Positions 46,071-55,871 of a stretch of 64,000 nucleotides of DNA are shown here, piece by piece. Both the position numbers and the translations under genes were made by a program. Position 1 is the first letter of the stretch. The number at the start of each line of letters is the position of its first letter. The notes below the pieces were generated by a model. The model was given only the letters and a program-made list of their open reading frames with translations, ran no database searches and had not been told where the DNA came from. Location: positions 62,001-126,000 of the forward strand of contig CALFSV010000065.1 of assembly GCA_937916485.1 (NCBI GenBank), read 5' to 3'. The DNA comes from an uncultured Paracoccaceae bacterium (GTDB lineage: Bacteria > Pseudomonadota > Alphaproteobacteria > Rhodobacterales > Rhodobacteraceae).

Positions 46071-47129
46071 TCAAACAGGCCGTAGCGTCGCGGCGGCCAG
46101 ATCATAGACCTTGCGCATGACGGTTGGCAGGTCGGCTGGTCGAAACCTTGATGCCGGGACAAATACCCCCCTGTCAGGGACATCCTGTACCCTCACATCG
46201 GCTGTCATTATGGCAAGCCTGAGATGAAAATGTGTGAAGGTGTGCCGGGCTTCGGCCCCCAGCAGGGTCCAGTCGGCGTTGATTGGCGGGTTGGCCCGGG
46301 GATCGTCGCTCCAGTCAGAGCCGGGCCAGCCCAGCATGCCGCCCAAAAGGCCCTTGTCTGGCCGGGTTTCCAACAGCCAGGCGCCATCGGCACGACGGGC
46401 CACATAAGCAATGCCAAGCCGGGTAGGCTTTACCGCCTTGGGCAGCTTGCGCGGAAGCTCGCCCTGGGTGCCACGGGCGCGGGCCAGACAAGGCTCGCGC
46501 AGGGGGCAGATGCCGCAGGCCGGGTTGCGTGGGGTGCAGATCGTTGCCCCAAGGTCCATGACCGCCTGGGCGTGGTCGCCGGGTCGGCTGGCAGGTGTCA
46601 GCGCCTCTGCCCGTTCGGTCAGCTCGGGCTTGGCGGTCGGCAGCGGCGTGTGGATGTCAAAGAGCCGGGCCATCACCCGTTCGACATTGCCGTCCACCAC
46701 TGTCGCCCGTTCATCATAGGCGATCGAGGCGATGGCACTTGCCGTATAAGGCCCGATCCCCGGCAGGGTCAGCAGGCCTTCGCGCGTTTGCGGAAAGACC
46801 CCACCATGATTCGCCGTCACCGCCCTGGCACATTTGAGAAGGTTCCGCGCCCGGGCGTAGTAGCCCAGGCCTGCCCAGGCCGCCATGACATCGGCATCCT
46901 CGGCGGCGGCCAGGTCTGTGATGCGCGGCCAAAGGGCCGTGAATTTCAGGAAATAGGAGCGAACAGCGGCGACGGTCGTTTGTTGCAGCATCACCTCGGA
47001 CAGCCAGACCCTGTAGGGATCGGGCAGCACGCCTTGGCGACGGTCCGCCGGTCCAACCCGCCAGGGCATGTCCCGGGCGTGGCGGTCATACCAGTCCAGC
47101 AGGGCAGCGCTCATTTCGTCGTCACGCAT
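46071..47129 (-). CDS. mutY: A/G-specific adenine glycosylase MutY
   Basis: 352-aa base-excision repair enzyme that removes A mispaired with 8-oxoG. It has QTTVAAVRSYFLKF, the helix-hairpin-helix LPGIGPYTASAIASIAYDE and its catalytic Asp in VVDGNVERV. The [4Fe-4S] cysteines are in CTPRNPACGICPLREPC. The C-terminal Nudix-like recognition domain runs from about 225 and has FTHFHLRLAI. Divergent from dciA across 68 bp. Confidence 0.96.
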   Translation of the reverse strand: MRDDEMSAALLDWYDRHARDMPWRVGPADRRQGVLPDPYRVWLSEVMLQQTTVAAVRSYFLKFTALWPRITDLAAAEDADVMAAWAGLGYYARARNLLKCARAVTANHGGVFPQTREGLLTLPGIGPYTASAIASIAYDERATVVDGNVERVMARLFDIHTPLPTAKPELTERAEALTPASRPGDHAQAVMDLGATICTPRNPACGICPLREPCLARARGTQGELPRKLPKAVKPTRLGIAYVARRADGAWLLETRPDKGLLGGMLGWPGSDWSDDPRANPPINADWTLLGAEARHTFTHFHLRLAIMTADVRVQDVPDRGVFVPASRFRPADLPTVMRKVYDLAAATLRPV

Positions 47130-47197
47130 AGTTTATGTCGGGTCCGTTCTGGTTTCGCTGGCCTCATCCCGACCAATCCTTAGTATGCACACCTAAG

Positions 47198-47710
47198 ATG
47201 AAACAGCCCCGCCACCAATCCACCACTTATGGTTTCTCTCAGACCTCGCGTCTGTTGCAGGGGCGCATCCGCACGGCGTCAGAGGCACGCGGGTTTGCGG
47301 TGACCCGCCTTCTGACCCATTGGGACGAAATTGTAGGGCAAGCGACCGCCCAAATCGCCCGACCCGTGAATGTCAGCTACGGACGCGAAGGGATGGGGGC
47401 GACCCTGACCATTCTCACGACAGGCTCACAGGCCCCAATGCTGGAAATGCAGAAAGAGCAGATCCGCGAGAAGGTGAATGCCTGCTATGGCTACCGGGCG
47501 ATAAGCCGGGTCCGGATCACCCAGACCGCCCCCACCGGGTTTGCTGAGGGGCAAGCTGTTTTTGGCAATGCACCGCCGAAGACAGAGCCTCGCCCTGACC
47601 CGAAAATCGCTGATGCTGCCGCTGCGGCAACATGCAATGTCAAAAACGCCGATTTGCGCCTTGCGCTCGAGGCGCTTGCCAACAATGTGCTGCGCAAGCA
47701 GTCATCCTGA
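47198..47710 (+). CDS. DciA family protein (DUF721)
   Basis: 170-aa protein of the DUF721/DciA family, which assists loading of the replicative helicase DnaB. The N-terminal part has RGFAVTRLLTHWDEIVGQAT and then the KH-like VSYGREGMGATLTILTTG. A Pro/Ala-rich tail of about 60 residues ends LEALANNVLRKQSS. Location between mutY and dsbA is the common alphaproteobacterial context. A longer frame from 47135 is not supported. Confidence 0.85.
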   Translation: MKQPRHQSTTYGFSQTSRLLQGRIRTASEARGFAVTRLLTHWDEIVGQATAQIARPVNVSYGREGMGATLTILTTGSQAPMLEMQKEQIREKVNACYGYRAISRVRITQTAPTGFAEGQAVFGNAPPKTEPRPDPKIADAAAAATCNVKNADLRLALEALANNVLRKQSS

Positions 47711-47725
47711 AGGATCAGAAAGATC

Positions 47726-48397
47726 ATGAAAAAGCTATTGCCGGTCATCGCCCTCGCTATTTTTGCCGTTTTGGGAGGGACCTGGTTCCTGACCCAGTCC
47801 TCGGACCCCAGCGATCCCATTCTGGGATCAGCCCTGGCACAGGAAGCCGGCGAAATTGACACCTCCACCGTGGCCGAAATGGTTCTTGGCAATCCGGACG
47901 CGGCTGTCGAAGTGATCGAATACGCTTCGTTCACCTGCCCGCATTGCGCCGCCTTTCACGCCAACCAGTTTCAAGAGTTGAAGGCCAACTACATCGACAC
48001 CGGCCTGATCAAGTTCGTCTACCGCGAGATCTATTTTGACCGGTTTGGCCTCTGGGCCTCGATGGTGGCCCGTTGCGGCGGTGAGATGCGGTTCTTTGGC
48101 ATTTCTGACATGCTTTACGACCAGCAGCGTGAATGGATTGCTGGTGGTCAAGATCCCGCCCTTATTGCCGGGAACCTGCGTCGGATCGGTCTGACGGCGG
48201 GACTTGATGGTGAGCAGGTTGATGCCTGCCTGTCGGACCCGACGACGGCGCAGACCCTGGTGGCCTGGTTTGAAGAGAATTCGGCGCGCGACGAGATCAC
48301 GTCCACACCCAGCTTTATCATCAACGGCGAAAAATTCTCGAACATGTCCTATTCAGACTTTGCCGCTGTGCTGGACGAGCGTTTGGCCGCCCAGTGA
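47726..48397 (+). CDS. DsbA-family thiol oxidoreductase
   Basis: 223-aa secreted or membrane-anchored protein with signal region KKLLPVIALAIFAVLGGTWF. The thioredoxin fold has active site SFTCPHCAAFHANQF (CPHC, 71-74) and the cis-Pro loop STPSFIINGEKF. The alpha-helical insert lies at about 105-170. It makes disulfides in periplasmic proteins; homologs here belong to the BdbD/DsbA type. It follows dciA by 15 bp and overlaps the next gene by 4 bp. Confidence 0.93.
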   Translation: MKKLLPVIALAIFAVLGGTWFLTQSSDPSDPILGSALAQEAGEIDTSTVAEMVLGNPDAAVEVIEYASFTCPHCAAFHANQFQELKANYIDTGLIKFVYREIYFDRFGLWASMVARCGGEMRFFGISDMLYDQQREWIAGGQDPALIAGNLRRIGLTAGLDGEQVDACLSDPTTAQTLVAWFEENSARDEITSTPSFIINGEKFSNMSYSDFAAVLDERLAAQ

Positions 48398-49527
48398 TCG
48401 ACGACCATAAGGCGGTCCCGACCGGGCCTCTGGCCGGGATCAAGGTTATAGAACTGGCGCGTATCCTGGCCGGCCCTTGGGCTGGCCAGCTTCTAGCTGA
48501 CCTTGGGGCCGAGGTTATCAAGGTCGAATCCCCCGAGGGCGACGACACCCGGCAATGGGGGCCGCCCTTTGTGACCCCCGAAGGATCGGCGGCCTATTTC
48601 CATGGCTGCAACCGGGGCAAGCAATCGGTCGTCATCGACTTTCGCACATCCGAAGGCCAGGCCGAGGTGCGGCGTCTGGTGCAGGACGCCGACATCCTGA
48701 TCGAGAACTTCAAGGTTGGCGGACTGGTCAAATACGGGCTCGACTACGCAAGCCTAGCTCAGTTGTCGCCCGGACTTATCTACTGTTCGATCACCGGCTT
48801 TGGGCAAACCGGCCCCTATGCCCATCGGGCGGGGTATGACTTTATCATCCAAGGCATGTCCGGCCTGATGTCTGTGACTGGTGAGCCTGACGGCCAACCC
48901 CAGAAAGTAGGCGTTGCTGTAACCGATATCTTTACCGGGGTGTACTCGGTCACCGCGATCCTTGCTGCCCTGCACAAGCGGCATGAAACCGGGCGGGGTC
49001 AACATATCGACATGGCCCTTCTGGACGTGGCCACCGCCATCACCGCCAATCAGGCGATGAATTACCTGACCACCGGAACAGCCCCCATGCGGCTGGGTAA
49101 CGCGCATCCCAATATCGTACCTTATCAGGTGTTCGATTGCGCCGACGGTCATATCATCATCGCCAGCGGCAATGACGGTCAGTACGCCCGGCTTTGCGCC
49201 TTGCTGGGTGTGCCAGACCTCGCCATTGATCCGGCTTACCGCACGAATGCAGATCGCCTTGCAAATCGGACTGCCTTGATCGAGGCGTTGATGGCCGTGA
49301 CCCGGACGCGAAGCAAGGCCGACCTGCTGGCGGACTGCGAAAGGGCAGGTGTCCCGGCAGGGCCGATCAATGATCTGGCCGAGGTTTTTGCTGATCCGCA
49401 AATCATCGCCCGGGGTATGCAGATTGCGCCGGGCGGCATTCCGGGCGTCCGCAGCCCGATTGTATTTTCGGAAGACGAGCTGGCCCTCGACCGACCAGCC
49501 CCAGCCCTTGGCCCTATTGGCGACTAA
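48394..49527 (+). CDS. CaiB/BaiF-family CoA transferase
   Basis: 377-aa family III CoA transferase. It begins [20 protein letters not shown] and has [18 protein letters not shown]. The catalytic Asp is in [13 protein letters not shown], and the late segment [16 protein letters not shown] is typical. It moves CoA between carboxylates; the pair is unknown. Start codon is GTG 48394 in a GTGA overlap with dsbA. Its last 14 bp overlap lpxK on the other strand. Confidence 0.92.
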   Translation: MIDDHKAVPTGPLAGIKVIELARILAGPWAGQLLADLGAEVIKVESPEGDDTRQWGPPFVTPEGSAAYFHGCNRGKQSVVIDFRTSEGQAEVRRLVQDADILIENFKVGGLVKYGLDYASLAQLSPGLIYCSITGFGQTGPYAHRAGYDFIIQGMSGLMSVTGEPDGQPQKVGVAVTDIFTGVYSVTAILAALHKRHETGRGQHIDMALLDVATAITANQAMNYLTTGTAPMRLGNAHPNIVPYQVFDCADGHIIIASGNDGQYARLCALLGVPDLAIDPAYRTNADRLANRTALIEALMAVTRTRSKADLLADCERAGVPAGPINDLAEVFADPQIIARGMQIAPGGIPGVRSPIVFSEDELALDRPAPALGPIGD

Positions 49528-50518
49528 GGCCAAGTGCGGCTAAAGCCTGATCTAGCGGGGACCAATCTTCCAGCGTTAATCGCACGGGCAGGGTCAGGAC
49601 TTTGGCCCGGAATGCCGGGGGCAGGCGGACTGCATCCTTTTCGGTAGTAACAAGCTGGGCGCCCAGACCCAGCGCCTCACGCTCAAGACGTGCCATCAGT
49701 GCGTCGGTAAGCGGTTGGTGATCTTCCAGAGCTTCGCCGCCCAGAACCTCGGCCCCTTCGGCGCGCAGGGTAGCAAAGAACTTTTCCGGGTGGCCGATTC
49801 CGGCAAAGGCGAGGACCCTCTGGCCCTTCCACGGCAGGCCCATGGCAAGAGGGGTCAATTGCCCGCGCAGATGGGGTAGAGTGGCAAGGGCCCCTTTCCA
49901 CTGATCGAGGAAAATGCGTTGCGCCGCAGCGGGACCGATCGACAACACCATGTCGGCCCGGCTCAGCCCGGCTGCAACAGGCTCTCGAAGGGGGCCGGCG
50001 GGCAGACAGCGGCCGTTGCCAAAGCCACGGACAGCATCCACGACCACAATACTCAGGTCCTTGGACACGGCCGGATTCTGGAACCCGTCGTCCAGCAGGA
50101 TGACCTCTGCCCCGGCCGCCTCTGCGGCCTGGACACCTGCCGCGCGGTCTCGCGACACCCAGGTCGGGGCAAACGCCGCAAGCAACAGGGGCTCATCGCC
50201 GGTATCAGCGGCCGTATGCCGCCCCTCTGCCACCTGCACTGGCCCGGTCAGGCGGCCACCATACCCCCGTGTGACGACATGGGCCGCAATCCCCCACTCA
50301 GAAAGTCGTTGGATCAGGGCAATGGCCGTCGGCGTCTTGCCTGTTCCACCGACGTTGATATTGCCAACGCAGATGACCGGCACCCCGGCCCGATAGGGAC
50401 GTCCCTTTGCAAGCCGTCGGGCGGTCGCCGCGCCGTAGGCCAGCCCAAGCGGCGCAAGGATGCGTGCCCTTAGGGCAGGGGCGTCGGGGGGTGTGAACCA
50501 GAAGGCAGGCGCAGTCAT
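49514..50518 (-). CDS. lpxK: tetraacyldisaccharide 4'-kinase
   Basis: 334-aa membrane-associated kinase that adds the 4' phosphate to the lipid A precursor. The P-loop is [52 protein letters not shown] and [12 protein letters not shown] follow as in the family. The gene follows waaA by 4 bp, so they are co-transcribed. Confidence 0.96.
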   Translation of the reverse strand: MTAPAFWFTPPDAPALRARILAPLGLAYGAATARRLAKGRPYRAGVPVICVGNINVGGTGKTPTAIALIQRLSEWGIAAHVVTRGYGGRLTGPVQVAEGRHTAADTGDEPLLLAAFAPTWVSRDRAAGVQAAEAAGAEVILLDDGFQNPAVSKDLSIVVVDAVRGFGNGRCLPAGPLREPVAAGLSRADMVLSIGPAAAQRIFLDQWKGALATLPHLRGQLTPLAMGLPWKGQRVLAFAGIGHPEKFFATLRAEGAEVLGGEALEDHQPLTDALMARLEREALGLGAQLVTTEKDAVRLPPAFRAKVLTLPVRLTLEDWSPLDQALAALGLSRQ

Positions 50519-50522
50519 CCTA

Positions 50523-51728
50523 TCAACCCTCTGCCCGGTCCAGGGCCTCTCGGATCAGGCCGACCAGCTTGTTGCTGGACTCGGCCCCGGCCGAGGTCAC
50601 GTCCCAGGCGGCATGGGCCATTTCGGCCGTCTTGTCGGGCGCAAGCAGCGCCTCGATCACCCGACCCAGTTGGCCGGCATTTGCAACTGTGCGGGTCGCA
50701 CCGGCCTGGGAGAGGCGATCAAAGTGAGCCTTATGAGTTTCGATCCGGTGGCCGTGCACCACGGCAGAGCCCAGGGCCGCGGCTTCGAACGGGTCGCTGC
50801 CCCCTTGTCCTGACAAGGTACCACCAAGAAACGAGACCGGTGCAAGCCGATACCAAAGGCCCATTTCGACGGTGTCGGTCAAAAGGACCTGAGTGTTGTC
50901 TGTCGGATCCTGCCCCTCCAGCCTGCTGGCTGTTTCAAGCCCCGCCGCCTTCAACATGGCCGAAGCCTCTGCCTGATGCGGGGTCGACAGGATCAGAAGC
51001 AAGCGGTGGGCCCTGCGGCTGGCGACCCGATGGGCCTCGATTACGTCGGCAAGTTCTTCAACAGGGGCCTTGGCGGCCTGCCAGACCGGGCGTGTCCCCA
51101 AGGCGCGGGCAAGATCCTGGCGATCACTCTCGATGCATGGCAGGACGATGGCGCCGGGGTCGAATGTGCCGGTGACCCTGATCCGGTCGTCCGGCAGCCC
51201 GGCCCGCCGAAGTCGGGCAACGGTTGCCCCATCCTTGGCCATCGCTTCGTGGAACAGGGTTATCGTGCCACGGGTTATGCCCGGCACCCAGCTGCCCCCC
51301 CTGATCAGGGTATCGTCGTCGCTGACATCCAATAGGAACCTTGCCATAGGCATCTGCGCTGTTTCGTGCAGCAGGACCGGGCGCAGAGTGCCGCCATGCC
51401 AAAGCAGCACTGCGGGCCGCCAGTACTTCAGGAATGCGCGGGCCGCTGTCCGGTTTTCGGCAGGAGCACGCTGGACAACAAGGCCCGAAACAGAAGTTAT
51501 CGACACCTCATTCAACAGTGGAACAGTAACCAAAACGGTCAGCTGGTCACCATCTGTCCCCAATCGTGCCGCGAGGGCTGAAAAGGCGACAAGGTCTGCC
51601 GGATCGTGCACATGGGCCCAGATCAGGTTGCCATCGGGGCGGGGTGGTGGCGCCTCGGTCGAACCTGGTTGTGGCGCTGAACGACGGAGCGTCAGAAAGG
51701 CCGCCAGCGGGAAGGAGCGGTTCGTCAT
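50523..51728 (-). CDS. waaA: Kdo transferase (WaaA/KdtA), divergent N-terminal part
   Basis: 401-aa glycosyltransferase of the Kdo-transferase type. The C-terminal GT-B half is clear: [43 protein letters not shown]. The N-terminal segment that should read close to W-x-H-A-x-S-V-G-E instead reads [15 protein letters not shown], without the catalytic Glu, and no membrane anchor is seen. Context with lpxK and DUF4170 still supports a lipid A role. GGAGGG lies 5 nt before ATG 51728. Confidence 0.82.
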   Translation of the reverse strand: MTNRSFPLAAFLTLRRSAPQPGSTEAPPPRPDGNLIWAHVHDPADLVAFSALAARLGTDGDQLTVLVTVPLLNEVSITSVSGLVVQRAPAENRTAARAFLKYWRPAVLLWHGGTLRPVLLHETAQMPMARFLLDVSDDDTLIRGGSWVPGITRGTITLFHEAMAKDGATVARLRRAGLPDDRIRVTGTFDPGAIVLPCIESDRQDLARALGTRPVWQAAKAPVEELADVIEAHRVASRRAHRLLLILSTPHQAEASAMLKAAGLETASRLEGQDPTDNTQVLLTDTVEMGLWYRLAPVSFLGGTLSGQGGSDPFEAAALGSAVVHGHRIETHKAHFDRLSQAGATRTVANAGQLGRVIEALLAPDKTAEMAHAAWDVTSAGAESSNKLVGLIREALDRAEG

Positions 51729-51750
51729 CTGCCCTCCTTCGCAGGTACCA

Positions 51751-51999
51751 TCAGCTGGCCGGTGTTTCTGTGGCCGAACCTTCGTCGGTCTCGTCGAACA
51801 GGCGATGAACATGGGCGATGAAATAGCGCATATGCGCATTGTCCACAGTGCGTTGGGCTTCTGCCTCCCAGGCGGCGTGGGCGGATGCATAGTCCGGGAA
51901 CATGCCGACCACATGGATGTCGTCGACATTGCGGAAGGTGGTCCCGCTTGGGTCGGTCAGTTCTCCACCATAGACGAGGTGCAGGCGTTGGGTCATCAC
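51751..51999 (-). CDS. DUF4170 domain protein
   Basis: 82-aa small protein, LHLVYGGELTDPSGTTFRN with DIHVVGMFPDYASAHAAW and the RYFIAHVHRL end, which fits DUF4170. Its function is unknown but it is often linked to the waaA-lpxK block in alphaproteobacteria. It lies 22 bp before waaA on the same strand. Start is ATG 51999 (second ATG 51996 possible). Confidence 0.85.
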   Translation of the reverse strand: MMTQRLHLVYGGELTDPSGTTFRNVDDIHVVGMFPDYASAHAAWEAEAQRTVDNAHMRYFIAHVHRLFDETDEGSATETPAS

Positions 52000-52074
52000 A
52001 AGATCCTAGGAACAGGGCCGGATTACCGGCAGGTTAGGCAATTGGAAAGGGTGGTCAAGGGCGGTGCATCCCCG

Positions 52075-52851
52075 TCAGGCTAGGGCCGAGAACAGCGCGG
52101 TATGCATCTGCTCCCCCCCCGCTAGAACACCGTTCGTCTGCGGATGGGGGTTGTTGAACCGCAGGGGCCGTCCTTGCCGGTCCGTCACACGGCCCCCGGC
52201 CTCGGACACGATCAGCGCGCCGGCGGCGATGTCCCATTCCCAAGCCGGGCGCAGGGTCATCATGGCATCAAACGCCCCTTCGGCAACAAGGCACATCCTC
52301 CAGGCAAGGGAGGAGCGGAAGGCGCGTTTGAACTCTGGCAGGAGGCCGCCTTGCCATAGGTCAGGATCAAGCGTGGGCTTCGTTGTCAGAACCGTGCCTT
52401 GCGCCAGGTCGTTGCAGCCGCTGACCCGGATGGGCGCGCCGTTCAAGGTCGCGCCGCCGCCCAGTTCGGCGGCGAACAGTGCATCTCGTGCAGGCAGGTA
52501 GACCACGGCAGCGGTAATGTCACCGTCCAGCGCGACTGCGATGGAATGGGCCCAGTCCCGCGACCCTTCGATAAAGGCCCGGGTCCCGTCAATCGGGTCG
52601 ACAATGAAAGTGTGGCGCGGGGTCAGCCGTTTCAGCGTGTCGGGTGTTTCTTCTGACAGCCAGCCAAAGTCGGGCCGGGCCGCCAAGAGCCGCCCGCGCA
52701 AGAGGGCGTCTACCGCCAGATCGGCATCGGTCACCGGACCCGCTCCATCAGGTTTGTGAGTGATGTCCAGCGTCCCTGCGGCATGACGAAGGGCCAATGC
52801 CCCCGCCTCTCTCGCCGCTTCCTTGAGAAGGCCGAGGTCAGTCCCCTGCAA
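52075..52851 (-). CDS. inositol monophosphatase / 3'(2'),5'-bisphosphate nucleotidase family
   Basis: 258-aa Mg-dependent phosphatase. Metal-binding residues are in WLSEETPDT, VDPIDGTRAFIEGSRDWAHS and AWEWDIAAGALIVSEAGG. It resembles CysQ/HisN-type enzymes; the substrate (PAP, inositol phosphate or histidinol phosphate) is not settled. It overlaps pmbA by 14 bp, and the lipid A genes lie downstream after 75 bp. Confidence 0.9.
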   Translation of the reverse strand: MQGTDLGLLKEAAREAGALALRHAAGTLDITHKPDGAGPVTDADLAVDALLRGRLLAARPDFGWLSEETPDTLKRLTPRHTFIVDPIDGTRAFIEGSRDWAHSIAVALDGDITAAVVYLPARDALFAAELGGGATLNGAPIRVSGCNDLAQGTVLTTKPTLDPDLWQGGLLPEFKRAFRSSLAWRMCLVAEGAFDAMMTLRPAWEWDIAAGALIVSEAGGRVTDRQGRPLRFNNPHPQTNGVLAGGEQMHTALFSALA

Positions 52852-54184
52852 GGGTCAGCCCGTCAATCAGAATAGAGGGAACAACCCGCGACAGGTGCGG
52901 GCGGGCGTCGTTGCCCGGTATGATCCGCATCAGCATCTCGCGCAGATTGCCGGCGACCGTGCATTCGCTGATCGGGTGGCTGATCTCACCGTTCTGGATC
53001 CAGAACCCGGAAGCCCCCCGTGAATAGTCACCGGTGTTGGGATTGATCGTCGATCCGATCATTGAGGTGACAAGCAGGCCGGTGCCCATCTGTGCGATCA
53101 GGTCCGCCCGGCTGGAGTTGCCCTGTGTAAGTGCGATGTTCGAAACGGACGGCGAGGGTGGCCCACCAGTGCCCCGCGCGGCATTTGCCGTCGACGGCAT
53201 CCCAAGTTTGCGACCCGTCGCAAGGTCAAGTGTCCAGCCCGTCAGAACCCCATTCTCGACAATAGCGCGCCGCTGAGTGGGCAGTCCTTCTGCATCAAAC
53301 AGCTTGGATCCAGAGGTCCGGGGGCGATGCGGATCCTCGATCACGCTCAGATGCGAAGGCAGAACTTGCTTGCCCAAGGCATCGCGCAGCCAGCTTGAGC
53401 CGCGGGCGATCATCATCCCGTTGGTGGCCTGAAGCAGGTGACCGATCAGGGATGACGCGATCCGTTCATCGAAGAGTACGGGGTAGGTGCCGGTCTTGGG
53501 CTTGCGCGGCGCGTGCCGTGCCACGGCGCGTTCCCCCGTGATCCGCCCAATTTCGGTCGGGTCGCGCAGATCGGCCTGGAAGATCCGGCTGTCGTGGTCG
53601 TAGTCACGCTCCATCCCGGTACCTTCACCGCTGATGGCGACACAAGAGATTGCCCTGTCGCTGCGCTGGTAGCCCCCGGCAAAGCCGTTCGTGGCCGCCA
53701 GATAGACCTCGCGCCGGCCATACCCGGCCGAGGCGCTGTCGATCATGGTTACACCATTCACGGCCCGGGCTGCGGCCTCTGCGGTGCGGGCGTCTTCTTC
53801 GAGGGCCTGTGCAGAGGGCTCTTCCGTTGGATCGTAAAGCTCGAGGGGCGCGGTATCCGTGTCGCGGGCCAGTTGGTCGGGGTCTGCCAATCCAGCGTGC
53901 GGATCGGCCGGCGCCTCTCGGGCCATCGCAACGGCCCGTTCTGCCATGCGCAAAAGGCTGGCCTGGCGGGCATCCGAGACAGATACATTCGCCTGCTGCT
54001 TGCCGACAAAGACCCGAAGACCGATGTCGATACTTTCCGACCGCTCTGCCTGTTCCAGCACCCCGTCCCGGACATCGATGGAAATCGAGGTTCCTGCCAT
54101 GGCAATCGCATCGGCGCTTTCGGCCCCCGCAGCGCGGGCGGCATCCAAGAGGCGAGCGGTCAAGGCAGGCAGGTCATGCGACAT
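52838..54184 (-). CDS. pmbA: TldD/PmbA-family metalloprotease subunit PmbA
   Basis: 448-aa protein of the TldD/PmbA family, which with TldD cuts small peptides such as microcin precursors and CcdA antitoxin. Landmarks are VRDGVLEQAERSESIDIGLR, SLIGHLLQATNGMMIARGSS, LPSHLSVIEDP, LTQGNSSRADLIAQM and GYWIQ-like ASGFWIQNGEISHPISE. The lack of HExxxH is consistent with PmbA rather than TldD. It stands first in the minus-strand run to lpxK. Confidence 0.93.
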   Translation of the reverse strand: MSHDLPALTARLLDAARAAGAESADAIAMAGTSISIDVRDGVLEQAERSESIDIGLRVFVGKQQANVSVSDARQASLLRMAERAVAMAREAPADPHAGLADPDQLARDTDTAPLELYDPTEEPSAQALEEDARTAEAAARAVNGVTMIDSASAGYGRREVYLAATNGFAGGYQRSDRAISCVAISGEGTGMERDYDHDSRIFQADLRDPTEIGRITGERAVARHAPRKPKTGTYPVLFDERIASSLIGHLLQATNGMMIARGSSWLRDALGKQVLPSHLSVIEDPHRPRTSGSKLFDAEGLPTQRRAIVENGVLTGWTLDLATGRKLGMPSTANAARGTGGPPSPSVSNIALTQGNSSRADLIAQMGTGLLVTSMIGSTINPNTGDYSRGASGFWIQNGEISHPISECTVAGNLREMLMRIIPGNDARPHLSRVVPSILIDGLTLAGD

Positions 54185-54273
54185 CGGAGGGTCCTTGTAT
54201 CGGGGTGCGGCGAACGTGGCGCGGTGACAAGGAGGTAGCCCCTCCGACCTAAAGGAACAAGGCCACCAAACCC

Positions 54274-55794
54274 TTAACGCAGCCTTTGGCCGTTCGCGAT
54301 GATCTGGCCGTCTTCGGTCAGTTCGATTGCGGAGGTCAAGTTGTCGTCACCGGGGGCGGCTGTCGTTACCATTCCCAGCCCCATCCGCGCTCCAAAAAGC
54401 GCATCTGACGGGATGAACCCTGCATCCGACATCATCTCAAGCACACCGTTGATCCCCTGCAGGGTAAAGTCGGCTATCCCGATGGGCTTGGGAAAATCGG
54501 GGTAGGTCGTCGTGTCGGCATTGTCGAACCGAAACGCTGCCGATCCTGTCACGATGGCATCAAGGGCTGAGACTGTCAGTTCGTTCAGGGTGAAGGCTTC
54601 AAGGCTGAAGGGGAGGGGGCCGACATAGTCGAGGTCCTCAAGCGCCAGAAAATTCAGCCAGTCGACACCGTTGATCACCTGCCCCTCGAGATCGATCGCA
54701 AGCCGCCCCGGCGTCCGGGGCAAAGACTTGTCGGGGTCGAACAGGGCCCAGATCGACGGCCCCAGACGCAGATCGGCTAGATCAAGCGCGTAGGTGAAGG
54801 GCTGCGCCTCAGTTGAAGCAAGAAGTGGGATCAGAAAGCCCGCTGAGACTGAGGAAAGATCAAAGCCAATCGGAAAGGGGAGGACGTCCGGCTGATCAAG
54901 ATTGACGGCAAGGCCATCAATATCGGCGTCCACCATGAGGCCTGCGTCACTCAGGGCGAGGCGTGTTGTAGCCGGTCCCGAGAATGTGGATTGCCGGTCG
55001 ATGACCTGTTGATCGACGGTCGTCAGCGATTTTGTATCGCTGCCGCCCGTTTCAGACTCGACGGATACATAAAGGCCATTTCGTAAGGCAGGCGCGAGGT
55101 TGAGAAGGTCCGAGCCCCCGGGCTCCAGCCCAAGGTTGACGGTTGTCACACTGGGTGCGCCCATAATTTCGGTCTCAGACACCAGCCCCATGCCGTCTTC
55201 CAGGTAGAACCGCGTGGTGGTGTGCCCGGTCTCCATCCTTGAATAAACCACTGTCAAAGTATCCTCGACCACGCGGGTCTGGGTCAGGGTTCGGTCTGTT
55301 TCAAGAACCATTTCCACGGTAGCGTCAAACCCGCCAGGTATGTCCAGAGTGTCCAACCGGATTTCGAGAGGGCCGGTTTCTGTATCATAGCTGATCGCGC
55401 CGGGAACGCCTGAGGCGATGGTTACCAGTTCGTCACCGCTGATCGAAAACGTGACGCTGGCGGTTCCCTCGCCGGGAATAGTTGCCGATAGGGCCAGAAA
55501 CAGGGGCAAGGGATAGGTGATCCGGACCGTGCCGTCCGCCGCCTCGGTCATCGTGTAAGAGGACAGCGCATAAGAGACCGTCCCCGCCCCCATCGGCAGG
55601 GACCAGGTCGTGATATCGTCGCGGACGGTCACTGTGTTGCCTGACCGGTTCAGGGTCGCAACCTGACGGCCACCGCTTGCCTCGGCCAGCGCCTGTCCAT
55701 TTGCCCAGACATCATCGGCTGCAATCTCCGCCCCGGCGGGCAGTCCCGCCAAGGTCACGGGCAATGCAAGGCTTGCTGCTATGAAACGACGCAT
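54274..55794 (-). CDS. DUF2125-like exported protein (paralog A)
   Basis: 506-aa protein with signal peptide RRFIAASLALPVTLAGLPAG, then a long beta-rich mature part. It ends TEDGQIIANGQRLR, nearly the same as the neighbour's NDQGHVIANGQRLQ. Both also share F-x-F-D-N and P-D/G-F-P-x-P-x-G (RFDNADTTTYPDFPKPIGI). I assign DUF2125 tentatively. Location is likely periplasm; function unknown. It lies 77 bp after paralog B. Confidence 0.75.
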   Translation of the reverse strand: MRRFIAASLALPVTLAGLPAGAEIAADDVWANGQALAEASGGRQVATLNRSGNTVTVRDDITTWSLPMGAGTVSYALSSYTMTEAADGTVRITYPLPLFLALSATIPGEGTASVTFSISGDELVTIASGVPGAISYDTETGPLEIRLDTLDIPGGFDATVEMVLETDRTLTQTRVVEDTLTVVYSRMETGHTTTRFYLEDGMGLVSETEIMGAPSVTTVNLGLEPGGSDLLNLAPALRNGLYVSVESETGGSDTKSLTTVDQQVIDRQSTFSGPATTRLALSDAGLMVDADIDGLAVNLDQPDVLPFPIGFDLSSVSAGFLIPLLASTEAQPFTYALDLADLRLGPSIWALFDPDKSLPRTPGRLAIDLEGQVINGVDWLNFLALEDLDYVGPLPFSLEAFTLNELTVSALDAIVTGSAAFRFDNADTTTYPDFPKPIGIADFTLQGINGVLEMMSDAGFIPSDALFGARMGLGMVTTAAPGDDNLTSAIELTEDGQIIANGQRLR

Positions 55795-55819
55795 CCCGCA
55801 TACTCCCTTGATAGCAACC

Positions 55820-55844
55820 GCCGCGCGAGAGGACCCCGCGCGGC
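55820..55844. repeat. hairpin between DUF2125 paralogs
   Basis: GCCGCGCG (55820-55827), 9-nt loop, CGCGCGGC (55837-55844). TTTT follows on the plus side only; in the direction of the genes it lacks a T-run and may protect or attenuate the shared transcript. Confidence 0.5.
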
Positions 55845-55871
55845 GTTTTGGTCATAAGGTCCTTGTAGGCC

